Origin: an uncultured Halomicronema sp.
GTDB taxonomy: Bacteria; Cyanobacteriota; Cyanobacteriia; Phormidesmidales; Phormidesmidaceae
Assembly (NCBI GenBank): GCA_937899725.1
Contig: CALCCA010000088.1
Span: 82,307-146,306, forward strand
DNA length: 64,000 nucleotides
Direction of reading: 5' to 3'
Numbering within the stretch: the stretch's first letter is position 1; every line of letters begins with the position of its first letter. Of this stretch, positions 1 to 9,832 are shown piece by piece. Below the pieces are notes generated by a model, which saw only the letters and a program-made list of their open reading frames with translations, searched no databases and was not told the DNA's origin. The translations under genes were made by a program, and so were the position numbers.

Positions 1-217
1 CTCTAGAGACATCCGCCTCCATTCAAATATTTTGGCTATTAAACAGCAAATCCCGGCGAACTGAAGCGGGTTTACCCTTCATTCACCGGGATTGCGTAGA
101 AGCAGTTGCATCGCCATCGAGTGCCCAGCTCAGCAGCTTGCTACTCACTCGCATCTGGAACGTTAGCGTTCGTCAGCTTGATTGAAAGACGGCGATCGCC
201 GCCTGCCAGTTCAGAGT

Positions 218-1069
218 CTACTCAGCCCAAGACACCTGGTTTTCATAGAACGTCTTCTCCGTCAGCACGCTGGGCCACATTGCATCGGCTTTCTCAATAT
301 TGCCAGGGATATCTTGTACCCACTGCTCTTGCACTTCTTGGCTGTAGTTGAGATAAAGCTTGCCATCAACGATCTTCCAAGCGCGGGGGTCAACCGAAGC
401 CACGTTACCTTCGCTCATAGCTTTGGCACAATAGCCGCCGTAGGCAGGAGCAAAAGCTTCAGGCTCAGCCTTAAACGCTTCCTTATTGGCAGCGCTGCTA
501 AAGCGCCAGGTCGCACCATTCCACTCGTACTCATATTGCGGCAGACCAGCCACTGCTTCGCCCATCGTGAAGTAAGCCACCGGGTCAGCGCCGCGAATAG
601 CCAAATCACTTGAACCTTCAATGTAAACCTCAGGGTGGGGCGGCTCAGCTGCCGACACCACATCCGCAGCCGCACAGGGATTCGCCGCGCAAGGGTCTGC
701 CGCACAAGGATTCGCTGCGCAAGGGTCTGCGGCACAGGGGTCAGCGGCACAAGGGTCTGCCGCGCAGGGATTCGCGGCACAAGGATCAACTGCCGCGCAA
801 GGATCAGCCGCACAAGGATCAACTGCCGCGCAAGGATCAGCCGCACAAGGATCAACTGCTGCACAAGGCTTCGCTGCACAAGGATCAACTGCTGCGCAAG
901 GATTCGCCGCACAGGGATCAACTGCCGCACAAGGGTCAATTGCTGCACAAGGATCGACCTCGGCAGCACAGGGGTTGGCCTGCGCTGGGCTAAAGATGGT
1001 GGGCAGAGAAGCTACCCCAACGGATAAAACAGCCGAGGCAACAAATGCGGTCAAATACTTAATCTTCAT
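218..1069 (-). CDS. Secreted YHS-domain protein with 19 PCAA cysteine repeats
   Basis: The ATG at 1069 begins a typical signal peptide (residues 1-31, hydrophobic core and an AQA cleavage site); an in-frame TTG upstream adds only eight residues. The mature protein opens with 19 copies of a five-residue unit (D/N/K)-P-C-A-A, some followed by V, I or EV (about residues 32-134), giving 19 regularly spaced cysteines. A YHS domain follows at about 150-230, with GADPVAYF, YEWNGATWRFSS and YGGYCAKAMSEG. YHS domains are small folds found with metal-transport and metal-resistance proteins. Metal binding by the repeat is inferred from cysteine density only. NPC-type repeats occur in some other YHS proteins. 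No metal transporter lies next to it. The domain call is firm; the function is unknown. Confidence 0.85.
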   Translation of the reverse strand: MKIKYLTAFVASAVLSVGVASLPTIFSPAQANPCAAEVDPCAAIDPCAAVDPCAANPCAAVDPCAAKPCAAVDPCAADPCAAVDPCAADPCAAVDPCAANPCAADPCAADPCAADPCAANPCAADPCAANPCAAADVVSAAEPPHPEVYIEGSSDLAIRGADPVAYFTMGEAVAGLPQYEYEWNGATWRFSSAANKEAFKAEPEAFAPAYGGYCAKAMSEGNVASVDPRAWKIVDGKLYLNYSQEVQEQWVQDIPGNIEKADAMWPSVLTEKTFYENQVSWAE

Positions 1070-1555
1070 CGGGCAACATCCAAAAAACGGCAATTGTCAG
1101 TCAAAATCTGTCGTCAAACAGCACAAATCTATTGACAGGGTGTATTTTCTCTTGCTTGCTGTCAGTGAAGTTCGATACCTCACGACCTAGGCTCACAGTC
1201 AACCCCGCTCTTACTAAACGGCATCTCGATGAAGTGCGTCTGAGGAAGATCTGAGAAAACGTTGAGAATTGCCATGCAAAACGAATTAGAGGGAACATCA
1301 AAACCCTCATCCGTGCTTTTTTGGCTGAGCCGCAGTCGATTGATGGCGTCGGGCTGGTTCTCGGGAATCTGTCGCCATTGAAATCGCGTATACCTAGCAG
1401 ACAATCGCTTCCAGCCCCTCGCGATTGACGTTAAAGATCTCCACAGAGGCAGATTTTGTGGATGCCCTGTGGCAATGAAATCCCGGTTTCTCGCTAAACC
1501 TATTCCCGACAGTGACGATATATCTTTTTTCGGAAATCTCCTGAGAGCCAGATAT
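1070..1555. other. Intergenic region upstream of the YHS gene
   Basis: This stretch lies between the end of ispH and the start of the YHS gene, both on the minus strand. It should hold the promoter of the YHS gene. I see no supported gene, strong hairpin or RNA here; open frames lack family features and good start contexts. Confidence 0.5.
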
Positions 1556-2797
1556 TTAGTCAGCCATGACGAGGGCCGCCTGCTGTTTGAGCTGAAAAAT
1601 GCGCTCAATGGATGCTTCGACGGCGCGATCGGGGGTCGAAGCACCCGAGGTCACACCGACTGTAATCGGGCCTGCAGGCAACCAATCTTCAGTGACCGTG
1701 AGCTCACCGTGTAGCGGCTTATGTTCAATACGGTTGTCTGGCCCAATTCGCTCAGGAGCATCGATGTGATAAGAGGGAATGTTGCGCTCGATCGCGATTT
1801 CTTGCAAATGCGTAGTGTTTGAAGAGTTATAGCCACCAATCACGAGCATCACGTCCACAGTCTCATCGACGAGCTCAAACATGGCATCCTGACGTTCTTG
1901 GGTGGCGTCACAGATGGTGTTGAAGGCTAAGAAGTGATCATTCAGCGATTGCGGCCCATATTTTTGCAGCATGGTGTGCTCAAACAGCTTACCGATCGCC
2001 TCGGTTTCTCCCTTCAACATAGTGGTTTGGTTGGCTACACCGATCCGTTCGAGATCTTGATCCGGATCAAACCCTTCAGAATAGGCCTGTTCGAACTTGG
2101 TGAGAAACTCATCGCGACGTCGCTGCTGCGCCTCGGGAAACTCAGCTTTGTGGAGAATATAGTCGGCCACATACTGGGCTTCATCCAGATTCAGTACCAC
2201 TAAGTAAGTCTGGGCAAAAGAACTGGTAGCGACCGTTTCTTCGTGCTGATACTTGCCATGAATAATCGAAGTGTGGGCTTTTTTCTTATGCTTTTCGACC
2301 GTATTCCAAACTTTCGACACCCAGGGGCAGGTCGTATCAACGATGGTGCAGCCTTTATCGTTGAGTAGCTTCATTTCTTGCACGCTAGCGCCAAAGGCGG
2401 GCAAAATCACGACGTCTCCTTCACCAACCACGGCAAAGTTCTTCTCGCCGTCGACCACTTCGATAAAATGCACGTTCATGTCCCGCAGACGCTGATTGAC
2501 GCCGGGGTTATGAATGATTTCGTTCGTGATCCAAATGCGCTCAGTGGGAAAATGCTGGCGCGTTTCGTAGGCCATCGCGACCGCCCGCTCGACGCCCCAG
2601 CAAAAGCCAAAGGATTTGGCCAGGCTGATGGTGACCTCGCCTTCGGTCAACACATAATTGTTGTCACGGATTTTTTGAATCAGACTGCTCTGATATTCCG
2701 TTTGCATTTGTTCGGCGACGTCTTTGCCGTGCCCCAAACTGTTGCGAAAATATTTATCAGAGTGATTCAGTGATCGCTTAAAGGCTTTGGTATCCAT
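1556..2797 (-). CDS. ispH: 4-hydroxy-3-methylbut-2-enyl diphosphate reductase (IspH/LytB)
   Basis: The product is the iron-sulfur enzyme of the last MEP-pathway step, reducing HMBPP to IPP and DMAPP, the precursors of carotenoids, phytol and quinones. The three cysteine ligands of the 4Fe-4S cluster are visible in [22 protein letters not shown] and [11 protein letters not shown]; a glutamate-bearing EETVATSSF segment and the C-terminal [10 protein letters not shown] motif also fit. At 413 residues it matches the long cyanobacterial form, which has an N-terminal extension compared with E. coli. The ATG at 2797 is chosen over an in-frame GTG at 2812. It stands alone on the minus strand. Confidence 0.96.
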   Translation of the reverse strand: MDTKAFKRSLNHSDKYFRNSLGHGKDVAEQMQTEYQSSLIQKIRDNNYVLTEGEVTISLAKSFGFCWGVERAVAMAYETRQHFPTERIWITNEIIHNPGVNQRLRDMNVHFIEVVDGEKNFAVVGEGDVVILPAFGASVQEMKLLNDKGCTIVDTTCPWVSKVWNTVEKHKKKAHTSIIHGKYQHEETVATSSFAQTYLVVLNLDEAQYVADYILHKAEFPEAQQRRRDEFLTKFEQAYSEGFDPDQDLERIGVANQTTMLKGETEAIGKLFEHTMLQKYGPQSLNDHFLAFNTICDATQERQDAMFELVDETVDVMLVIGGYNSSNTTHLQEIAIERNIPSYHIDAPERIGPDNRIEHKPLHGELTVTEDWLPAGPITVGVTSGASTPDRAVEASIERIFQLKQQAALVMAD

Positions 2798-2984
2798 GAC
2801 GCTCCCGGTCACCAGCTGCTTGTTATCTAGGATAGCGGTTTGCTGCCTTCCTACTCAGAAACTCACCGTTGAAAGAATCAATCATGACGCTAGATCAGCT
2901 CACTAACCGGGCGACGCGATCAGCCCATGCGCCTTGACCGATCATCCTGCCCTGTGCGGAGAAAACCCATCCCAGCCGGAGAGT

Positions 2985-3827
2985 TTACTCATCGAGCTCA
3001 GTGCTGAGCAGGAGCGCGATCGCCGTGCGCCAGACCAAATAGCCGCGATCGTTTAAGTGCAGACCATCCGTGGTGAGATCGGGCCGCAGCGCCCCTTCGC
3101 CATTGGCAAACAGCGGGTACAAATCGAGATAGTCGACATCATGCTCTTGGGCAATATCAGCGAGGACGCTGTTGACGGCCTGAATGCGATCGTTCGGCAG
3201 CAGCAACAGACGTTCCCGGCCTTCCCAGGTGGCATTGGCGGCCCCGTGAGGCAAAATTGACTGCACCACAATATCCGCCTCAGGGTGTTTACGCTTTAGA
3301 TATTGCACCGCCTGGCGGATATGATCGGTCACCTGACTCTCAGGCTCTCCAGCAATCAGGTCATTGATGCCAATCATCAAGAAGATCGTCTCGACCTTGG
3401 CCTCATCCAGCGCATTCAGCCGCTTCAGCATCATGTCAGAGCCTTCGCCCGAAATCGCCTGGTTCAGCCAGGTGCGCTGTCCGGGCAGCAGATCCTGCGG
3501 AAACCAGAGAGAAATTGAGTCGCCCAGCAGCACTGTCAATCGGGGCACTGACTCATGGGCTTTGGCTTCTTGCCGTAGCAGCTCGACCCATTGCTGATAT
3601 TGCAGGTATTGGCGATCGCCAAGTTGCGGGCTGAAATTATCGACGGCGGCGGGATTATCGGCCACAGAAGCACTGGCTTGCGGCAACACCGAGGCATTAG
3701 GCGCTGTCGCTGTCGCCGGTTGGCGATCGCGCAGACCCATGATGACCGCCATGAAGAGCAGGACATTCATGGCCAGCGATAGCATCATCCAATTGGGAAC
3801 TGTGCGAAAGCGTTCCAGCGTTTTCAT
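2985..3827 (-). CDS. Membrane-anchored SGNH/GDSL-type hydrolase
   Basis: A 280-residue protein with one N-terminal membrane segment (about residues 12-31), an Ala/Ser-rich linker, then an SGNH hydrolase domain. Block I is LLGDSISLWFP with the nucleophile Ser104. The block III asparagine is Asn155 in GINDLIAGEP. The block V catalytic pair is Asp254 and His257 in TDGLHLNDRGY. The family covers esterases, lipases and carbohydrate acetyl-esterases acting at the cell envelope, so the substrate cannot be named. The ATG at 3827 is directly followed by the anchor. No operon partner is evident. Confidence 0.88.
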   Translation of the reverse strand: MKTLERFRTVPNWMMLSLAMNVLLFMAVIMGLRDRQPATATAPNASVLPQASASVADNPAAVDNFSPQLGDRQYLQYQQWVELLRQEAKAHESVPRLTVLLGDSISLWFPQDLLPGQRTWLNQAISGEGSDMMLKRLNALDEAKVETIFLMIGINDLIAGEPESQVTDHIRQAVQYLKRKHPEADIVVQSILPHGAANATWEGRERLLLLPNDRIQAVNSVLADIAQEHDVDYLDLYPLFANGEGALRPDLTTDGLHLNDRGYLVWRTAIALLLSTELDE

Positions 3828-4080
3828 GAAAAGAGACGCATGCAGAATGGCTCAAATTGTATCAAGCAGTTCGAGACTGTGTTGCATTCCCACATAAATC
3901 CTACAAATGATTGAGGTCGAATCTCATCAAGCGTCACAGACGAGTAGACGTCACACGAGTTTCCATCAACGACATAGCAGGTAATACGGCTGGCTGACAG
4001 TACCAGTCAGCCGTGGAGTCATGGGCGAGATCGGGCCGAATCACAAAGGATATAAAGTGCTGAAGTCGCTGCGCTTGTCC

Positions 4081-5172
4081 CTAGACGTTAAAGCGAAACA
4101 GCATCACGTCGCCTTCCTGCACGGTATATTCCTTGCCTTCACTGCGCACCAGACCTTTTTCCTTCGCGCCATTCATTGAGCCCAGATCGACTAAAGCCTG
4201 ATAGGCCACCGTTTCAGCGCGAATAAAGCCTCGTTCAAAGTCAGTGTGAATCACGCCTGCCGCTTGAGGGGCCAGCATGCCCGCCGTAATCGTCCAAGCG
4301 CGGGTCTCTTTGGGGCCAGTGGTGAAATAGGTGCGCAGGCCCAATAAATCATAAGTGGCCCGAATTAAGGACTGTAAGCCCCCCTCGGTGACGCCCAAAG
4401 CTTCGAGGAAGTCCACTCGATCTTCAGTAGATAGTTCCACCAGCTCAGCTTCCACCTGGGCCGAAATAATCACCACCTCTGCGCCTTCAGTCGCGGCGAT
4501 CGCCCTCACCTTTTCCACATAGTCATTGCCCGTGGCCAAGTCGTCTTCGTTGACATTGGCAGCATAGATCACGGGTTTACGCGTCAGCAGCCCCAGGGGT
4601 TTGATCAAGAGTTCTTCATCAGGCGTCAGGTCAACGGTGCGGGCCGTTTTGCCCTCGTTGAGCACCGGCATCAGCTTATCTAGCACATCGACTTCCGCCT
4701 GAATGTCTTTCTCTTTGCGCGCCTGTTTGCGCGCCCGATCGAGGCGCTTCTCAACCTGTGAGAGATCCGACAGCGTCAGTTCAAGGTTGATAATTTCGGC
4801 ATCGCGCGCCGGATCAATCGAACCTGAGACATGAATAATGTCGTCATTTTCAAAGCAGCGGACGACATGGACGATCGCGTCCACTTCGCGAATATTGGCG
4901 AGAAACTGATTGCCTAACCCTTCGCCTTTACTGGCTCCGGCCACTAATCCGGCAATGTCAACAAATTCCACTCGCGCCGGGACGATCTCCTGGGACTCCG
5001 AAATTTCGGCGAGTACGGCGAGGCGAGTATCAGGCACCGCCACGACCCCCACATTGGGCTCAATGGTGCAAAACGGAAAATTCGCTGCCTGTGCTTTGGC
5101 GTTGGCCACCACGGCGTTGAACAACGTTGATTTGCCCACGTTGGGTAGCCCGACAATTCCGGCTCTCAGCAT
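4081..5172 (-). CDS. ychF: Ribosome-associated ATPase YchF (OLA1 family)
   Basis: A 363-residue Obg-superfamily P-loop protein. The G1 loop is GLPNVGKSTLFNAV at residues 6-19, G3 is DIAGLVAGASKGEGLGN, and a coiled-coil insertion (about 130-165) interrupts the G domain. A TGS domain ends the protein with YTVQEGDVMLFRFNV. YchF differs from other Obg GTPases in preferring ATP; it binds ribosomes and affects the oxidative-stress response. Length and motif order match the family. It lies about 90 bp downstream of xseB on the same strand. Confidence 0.97.
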   Translation of the reverse strand: MLRAGIVGLPNVGKSTLFNAVVANAKAQAANFPFCTIEPNVGVVAVPDTRLAVLAEISESQEIVPARVEFVDIAGLVAGASKGEGLGNQFLANIREVDAIVHVVRCFENDDIIHVSGSIDPARDAEIINLELTLSDLSQVEKRLDRARKQARKEKDIQAEVDVLDKLMPVLNEGKTARTVDLTPDEELLIKPLGLLTRKPVIYAANVNEDDLATGNDYVEKVRAIAATEGAEVVIISAQVEAELVELSTEDRVDFLEALGVTEGGLQSLIRATYDLLGLRTYFTTGPKETRAWTITAGMLAPQAAGVIHTDFERGFIRAETVAYQALVDLGSMNGAKEKGLVRSEGKEYTVQEGDVMLFRFNV

Positions 5173-5259
5173 AGCGATCGCACTGACACAGTAAATAAAC
5201 CTTTACCAGCATAGTGGATGTTCGCAGCGAGGATGCGCCCGCGCAGACATCCGCCTGGG

Positions 5260-5517
5260 TCAGCCATCCCCCAGGGTTTCGATCAGCAGATCAACCTGCT
5301 CTTGCCGCGCTTGCAAGAAGCTTTCACACTGCTGCAGATCGACTACGGCCTGCTCAAACTCTTCGAAGACAGCGGCGAGCGGTAGTTCTCCCTGCTCTAG
5401 CCGAGTGACCGTCGCTTCGATTTTGGCCACTGTCGCTTCGTAAGACCAGGTGACATCAGTTTCTGGCGAGGACGTCTCAAGGGAAGTAGTCTTTGGGGTT
5501 TTGGCGGCTTTGGTCAT
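5260..5517 (-). CDS. xseB: Exodeoxyribonuclease VII small subunit
   Basis: Eighty-five residues from the ATG at 5517. The core [18 protein letters not shown], then [16 protein letters not shown] and a Leu/Gln-rich helix, is the typical XseB helical hairpin that wraps the large subunit. A Thr/Lys-rich N-terminal tail precedes it. With XseA it forms ExoVII, which degrades single-stranded DNA from both ends. It lies 77 bp downstream of xseA on the same strand, so the two are probably co-transcribed. Confidence 0.92.
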   Translation of the reverse strand: MTKAAKTPKTTSLETSSPETDVTWSYEATVAKIEATVTRLEQGELPLAAVFEEFEQAVVDLQQCESFLQARQEQVDLLIETLGDG

Positions 5518-5594
5518 TGTTAGTTTTTTAGTTGAGGGCAAGGTTGGGCGGAAACGCAAATATTAGGCGATCGCAATTAAGGAACGGGGCTGAC

Positions 5595-6869
5595 TCAAAC
5601 TGAAGCGGGGGGCGACTCCGGGCGGGACTCAGGTGGCGCCACAACTGCTTTGACCTCGGCCTGCAGCGCTCCCTGAGCCAGCTGCACCTGCACGGTATCG
5701 CCCACTTGCACGCCAGCCGTCGTCTCTAAAACGCGATCGCGTTCGGTTCGCACGATCGCATACCCCCGTTTCAACACCGCCGCCGGATCAAGACTCTGCA
5801 GCGTTTGCGAGAGATAGCGGCAATGTTGTTGAGCCGTTTGCAAACGGTTTGGTATCCCCTGCCGCAGCCGGTGACGATACCAATTCAAACGCTGTTGCTC
5901 TTGCTGCAAAGTTTGATCAAGGTGCAGCTGCTCGAGGCGGCGACGCAGGTCAGCCACCTGTTCATAATGCATCTGCACCGCCGACTGCAGAGCCGCTTTC
6001 ACGATTTGCCGCCGACTATCGTGGGCAGCCCAGAGCTCCGCCAGGTGAGGTACGGCCTGCTCCGCCGCGGCGGTAGGCGTGTGAGCGCACAGGTCAGCCG
6101 CCAAATCCGCTAGGGTTTCATCCCGTTCGTGTCCAATCCCCGTGATCACCGGGACCGGATGGAGGGAGATCGCCCGCACCACACGCTCGTCGTCAAATGC
6201 ATCTAAATCTTCCCGCGCACCGCCCCCTCGCGCCACCATCACCAGCTCAGCGCGGCGGTCAGCGGCCACCCGTGTCAGCGCTGCCGCGATCGACTCCGGC
6301 GCTTGCGACCCCTGCACGATTGCGGGTGACAACAGCACGCTCAAGCCAGGCTGTCGCTGCTTCAGAGTCTTTTGAATATCGCCCCAAGCCGCTGCCTGGG
6401 GCGAAGTCACCACCGCCACACAGCGAGGATAAGTGGGCAAGGGTCGTTTCAGCTCATCGTCAAACACCCCTTCAGCCGCCAGCCGCTCATAGAGTTGACG
6501 GCGGCGCAGCGCCTGCAGCCCCGCGCCCGCCGGGAGGATCTGTAGGGTATTGAGCTGATACTGGCCGCGGGCCGCGTACACCCGCACCTGCCCGAGCAGA
6601 AACACCTGCTCGCCCGCCACCGGGGGCGTCACCAACTTAGCGCGCTGTGATCGCCACACCACCGCCTGGATCGACGCCGTCGTCTCGGTGTCTTGCAGGG
6701 TCAAAAAGAGATGCCCATTGCGATCGTGGGCACTGGAAATCTCACCGACCACCCATACCTGATGCAGCTGCGGATTCTGCTCTAGCAGCGCTTGAATATA
6801 GGCCGTCACGCCCGCCACACTCACGGCCGCTTCGGGCACTTTCACTGAAATTTGCGACACAGTCATCAT
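5595..6869 (-). CDS. xseA: Exodeoxyribonuclease VII large subunit
   Basis: A 424-residue XseA. An N-terminal OB-fold (about 10-110, with VVGEISSAHDRNGHLFLTL) binds single-stranded DNA. The catalytic domain follows with VVTSPQAAAWGDI, VMVARGGGAREDLDAFDD and the conserved VPVITGIGHERDETLADLAAD. A long coiled coil (about 270-350) is the XseB-binding region, and the C-terminal LKRGYAIVR segment is characteristic. Two adjacent ATGs (6869 and 6866) could start it. It is divergent from recA, and the shared 180-bp region holds a LexA-box-like site, so SOS control of one or both genes is possible. Confidence 0.96.
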   Translation of the reverse strand: MMTVSQISVKVPEAAVSVAGVTAYIQALLEQNPQLHQVWVVGEISSAHDRNGHLFLTLQDTETTASIQAVVWRSQRAKLVTPPVAGEQVFLLGQVRVYAARGQYQLNTLQILPAGAGLQALRRRQLYERLAAEGVFDDELKRPLPTYPRCVAVVTSPQAAAWGDIQKTLKQRQPGLSVLLSPAIVQGSQAPESIAAALTRVAADRRAELVMVARGGGAREDLDAFDDERVVRAISLHPVPVITGIGHERDETLADLAADLCAHTPTAAAEQAVPHLAELWAAHDSRRQIVKAALQSAVQMHYEQVADLRRRLEQLHLDQTLQQEQQRLNWYRHRLRQGIPNRLQTAQQHCRYLSQTLQSLDPAAVLKRGYAIVRTERDRVLETTAGVQVGDTVQVQLAQGALQAEVKAVVAPPESRPESPPASV

Positions 6870-6925
6870 GCTTACTGAAATTGATCGCGATGCTCATGCC
6901 ATCGCCTAGAACCGCCCTAGAATTT

Positions 6926-6942
6926 TAGTACACTTGTATGTA
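6926..6942 (+). promoter_or_regulatory. Candidate LexA (SOS) box between xseA and recA
   Basis: The sequence TAGTACACTTGTATGTA contains AGTAC-ACT-TGT-ATG. It matches the cyanobacterial LexA consensus RGTACNNNDGTWCB at all but one fixed position (T instead of C). It sits about 106-122 bp upstream of the recA start. A second element, an 8-bp inverted repeat TTATCGTT/AACGATAA with a 6-bp spacer, lies at 6968-6989. LexA binding is inferred; some cyanobacterial LexA proteins do not regulate recA. Confidence 0.45.
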
Positions 6943-7047
6943 TGATGAGAAGGTAAAAAAATCAGGTTTATCGTTAGACTAAACGATAACTTTGCATCAG
7001 CCTCATCGCTGACCGCGTAACCAGCACTCTGCGACCTAAGGGAAAGT

Positions 7048-8118
7048 ATGGCTAAGACGACCACTGGCAACCCTGATAAAGATAAGGCGTTGAGCATGGT
7101 GCTCAACCAGATTGAGCGCAACTTTGGCAAAGGCTCAATCATGAAGCTCGGCGACGCCAGCCGGATGAAGGTCGCTACCGTTTCGACCGGAGCGCTGACC
7201 CTGGATATGGCCTTGGGGGGCGGCTTGCCCAAAGGGCGAGTCATCGAGATTTATGGCCCCGAAAGTTCGGGTAAAACGACGCTGGCGCTCCACGCTTTGG
7301 CCGAAGTGCAAAAGCAGGGGGGCACTGCCGCCTTTGTGGACGCTGAACATGCCCTTGATCCGATTTATGCGCGGGCTCTGGGCGTCAATATCGATGAGCT
7401 GTTTGTCTCGCAGCCGGACACCGGCGAAGCGGCGCTAGAAATTGTCGACCAGCTGGTGCGATCATCCGCGATCGATCTGGTCGTCGTCGATTCGGTCGCG
7501 GCCCTAGTGCCCCGGGCAGAAATTGAAGGGGAAATGGGCGATGCTCACGTCGGCCTGCAGGCGCGACTGATGAGCCAAGCCCTCAGAAAAATCACCGGCA
7601 ACATCGGCAAGTCCGGCTGCACCGTCATTTTTCTCAACCAGCTCCGTCTCAAAATCGGCGTCGTTTACGGCAATCCAGAAACCACCACTGGCGGCAATGC
7701 GCTGAAGTTTTACGCCTCTGTCAGGCTCGATATTCGCAGAATTCAGACGCTGAAAAAGGGGACGGAAGAATACGGCATCCGGGCCAAGGTCAAGGTCGCC
7801 AAGAATAAGGTCGCGCCGCCGTTCCGCATTGCCGAATTTGACATTATTTTTGGTCAAGGCATCTCCACTCTCGGCTGCATCGTCGATTTGGCCGAGAAGC
7901 ACGACATCATTATCCGCAAAGGGGCTTGGTACAGCTATAACGGCGAAAATATTAGTCAGGGTCGCGATAACGCCATCAAGTTACTCGACGAAAAGCCCGA
8001 ACTGGCTCAAGAAATTGAGGCCAAAGTCAAGCAAAAGCTGGAAATCGGCGGTGCCCCAGAAACCAACGGCAAGGGGGCGACCGATGACCTTGACGATATG
8101 CCTGACGATGATGATTAA
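7048..8118 (+). CDS. recA: Recombinase RecA
   Basis: A 356-residue RecA. Walker A is GPESSGKTT (about residues 71-79), Walker B is [10 protein letters not shown], loop L2 is the [22 protein letters not shown] region, and a polymerisation motif sits in the N-terminal helix [16 protein letters not shown]. The C-terminus ends in the usual acidic tail with runs of Asp. It catalyses homologous strand exchange and stimulates LexA self-cleavage. The ATG at 7048 follows GGGAAAGT, a usable ribosome site. Small hairpins lie after the stop (CGCTCAG/CTGAGCG at 8136-8152), with no T-tract. Confidence 0.98.
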   Translation: MAKTTTGNPDKDKALSMVLNQIERNFGKGSIMKLGDASRMKVATVSTGALTLDMALGGGLPKGRVIEIYGPESSGKTTLALHALAEVQKQGGTAAFVDAEHALDPIYARALGVNIDELFVSQPDTGEAALEIVDQLVRSSAIDLVVVDSVAALVPRAEIEGEMGDAHVGLQARLMSQALRKITGNIGKSGCTVIFLNQLRLKIGVVYGNPETTTGGNALKFYASVRLDIRRIQTLKKGTEEYGIRAKVKVAKNKVAPPFRIAEFDIIFGQGISTLGCIVDLAEKHDIIIRKGAWYSYNGENISQGRDNAIKLLDEKPELAQEIEAKVKQKLEIGGAPETNGKGATDDLDDMPDDDD

Positions 8119-8261
8119 GCCATCAACTCTGAAGTCGCTCAGCGACTGAGCGTTCATCGCCTAGTGAAGCGGCTAGGAATCCTGGAGAAACCGGCACTGG
8201 CAGCAATCGGCCGAATCGCGGGTTTTTCAACACTATCAATCGTTGCCGCCAATCACTGACC

Positions 8262-9329
8262 TTACTTAGCTGCGGTCTGTAGAGAGGGGGCGATCGCGGT
8301 GGCCAGTTTTCTCAGCATTTCAGCAGTCTTGTCAAAATTGACGCAGGCATCCGTAATGCTCTGTCCGTATTTGAGCTGAGTCAAATCGTCGGGAATTGGC
8401 TGCTTACCTTCCACCAGATGACTCTCCACCATCACCCCGAGAATATGCCGGGCTCCCGACACCATCTGCTGGGCGATGTTATCTAACACCACAATTTGCT
8501 GGTTGTGGTCTTTTTGGGAGTTCGCGTGGCTGCAGTCCACCATCATGCGGGGATTGAGTCCCAGTCCTGACAGTTCTGCTGCGGCCTGCTGCACAGAAGC
8601 CTCATCATAGTTCGGCCCGTGCTTCCCACCGCGTAGCACCAGATGCCCATCCGGATTACCCGTCGTGGTCACAATGCTGGCCAAACCGTGATGGTTGATG
8701 CCCAAAAAGTGATGGGGGCGGCTGGCGGCCACCATGGCATTCATCGCCGCTAACAGACTGCCATCAGTATTGTTCTTAAACCCAATCGGCATCGACAGAC
8801 CAGAGGCCATCTCGCGGTGCGTTTGGCTCTCGGTCGTGCGTGCACCAATCGCCGTCCAGGCGATCACATCCGCAATGTATTGCGGCGTGATGGGATCTAA
8901 CAGTTCTGTCGCTGCTGGCAACCCCATATGAGCGAGATCTAGCAGCAGTCGTCGAGCTAATCGCAAGCCCGTATTAATGTCATAGCTACCGTCTAGATGC
9001 GGATCGTTGATCAGTCCCTTCCAGCCCACATTGGTGCGAGGCTTCTCAAAGTAAACCCGCATCACGATCTCTAACGAACCAGACAGCTCGGCTCGGAGGG
9101 CAGTCAGCTTTTGACCGTATTCCAACGCGGCGTCCACATCATGTACTGAGCACGGGCCGACAATCACCAGCAACCGCTGATCTTCGTTGTACAGAATATT
9201 GCGAATGCGATCGCGGGTCTTCGTCACCAACGCCGCTGCAGTTTCAGTCAGGGGCAGTTCGTGGTGAATTAGTGCCGGACTGGCCAACGGGCGGGTTTCA
9301 ACAACATGAAGATCCTGAGTCTTGTGCAT
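8262..9329 (-). CDS. 3-deoxy-7-phosphoheptulonate synthase, class I (AroF/G/H type)
   Basis: DAHP synthase condenses phosphoenolpyruvate and erythrose 4-phosphate in the first step of the shikimate pathway. The 355-residue product has the class I alpha landmarks: LLVIVGPCSVHD, MRVYFEKPRTNVGWKGL, GLPAATELLDPITPQY, ARTTESQTHREMASG, GFKNNTDGS, LVLRGGKHGPNY and MMVDCSHANSQK, which carry the metal and substrate ligands. Which of the Phe-, Tyr- or Trp-sensitive types it is cannot be read from the sequence, so no symbol is given. It is convergent with recA. Confidence 0.95.
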   Translation of the reverse strand: MHKTQDLHVVETRPLASPALIHHELPLTETAAALVTKTRDRIRNILYNEDQRLLVIVGPCSVHDVDAALEYGQKLTALRAELSGSLEIVMRVYFEKPRTNVGWKGLINDPHLDGSYDINTGLRLARRLLLDLAHMGLPAATELLDPITPQYIADVIAWTAIGARTTESQTHREMASGLSMPIGFKNNTDGSLLAAMNAMVAASRPHHFLGINHHGLASIVTTTGNPDGHLVLRGGKHGPNYDEASVQQAAAELSGLGLNPRMMVDCSHANSQKDHNQQIVVLDNIAQQMVSGARHILGVMVESHLVEGKQPIPDDLTQLKYGQSITDACVNFDKTAEMLRKLATAIAPSLQTAAK

Positions 9330-9832
9330 GAACTTTGATAATTGCGAGCGGTGTTTTAAGTATCTCTCATCATTGTCGTGGTTTCCGCGTCGGTTGTGAG
9401 CGCTTTCTTAGCAAAATATTGTCTGTAGAATTGTCCAGCCCATTCGGTTTGCCCTGAGTTGTCTCCCCAGGATCGCCGCCGGTGAAATGGCCCGCCCCCT
9501 CCAGAGCGTTCCTATCGCTACATTCAGAGAGAAATATATCGTGAGAACATTACTTCCACTGACTACTTAGCGGGTCTATTCAGTCTCTGAGCTGGACGCA
9601 AAAGACTGCTGCCAGGGAACGCCGCCAAGCGCTGCTCATCAAGCTCGAATACCCTTGAGCCCCCATGGCAGCCCGCAAAAACCGCAATCTCCGTCTTTGT
9701 GCAGTGGTACAGCCCTGACTAGCAGCCTAGTATCATTAGCGTCAAGATAAATTATCAGCTTCACTAATGTGAGCTGCCCCGTTTGTTTAGGGCCAATTTT
9801 TTGTCTTTTAACCGGCCCTGCCACCCTTTAAG
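9330..9832. other. Intergenic region between divergent DAHP synthase and cdsA
   Basis: About 500 bp between the divergent DAHP synthase and cdsA genes, expected to hold both promoters. Short minus-strand frames near 9639-9964 have no family features and partly overlap cdsA in antisense. I see no RNA gene, strong hairpin or repeat. Confidence 0.5.

Noticed and set aside
660..975. CRISPR array
   Set aside because: The repeats are in frame, have no unique spacers of constant size, and encode a protein; no cas genes are present in the window.
610..1027. Plus-strand open frames of 127-130 codons across the PCAA repeat
   Set aside because: They are antisense shadows of the repeat. Their Arg/His/Lys-rich composition comes from the reverse complement of the PCAA codons.
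1180..1644. 154-codon minus-strand frame overlapping the end of ispH
   Set aside because: It overlaps a certain gene in another frame and has Ser/Arg-rich shadow composition.
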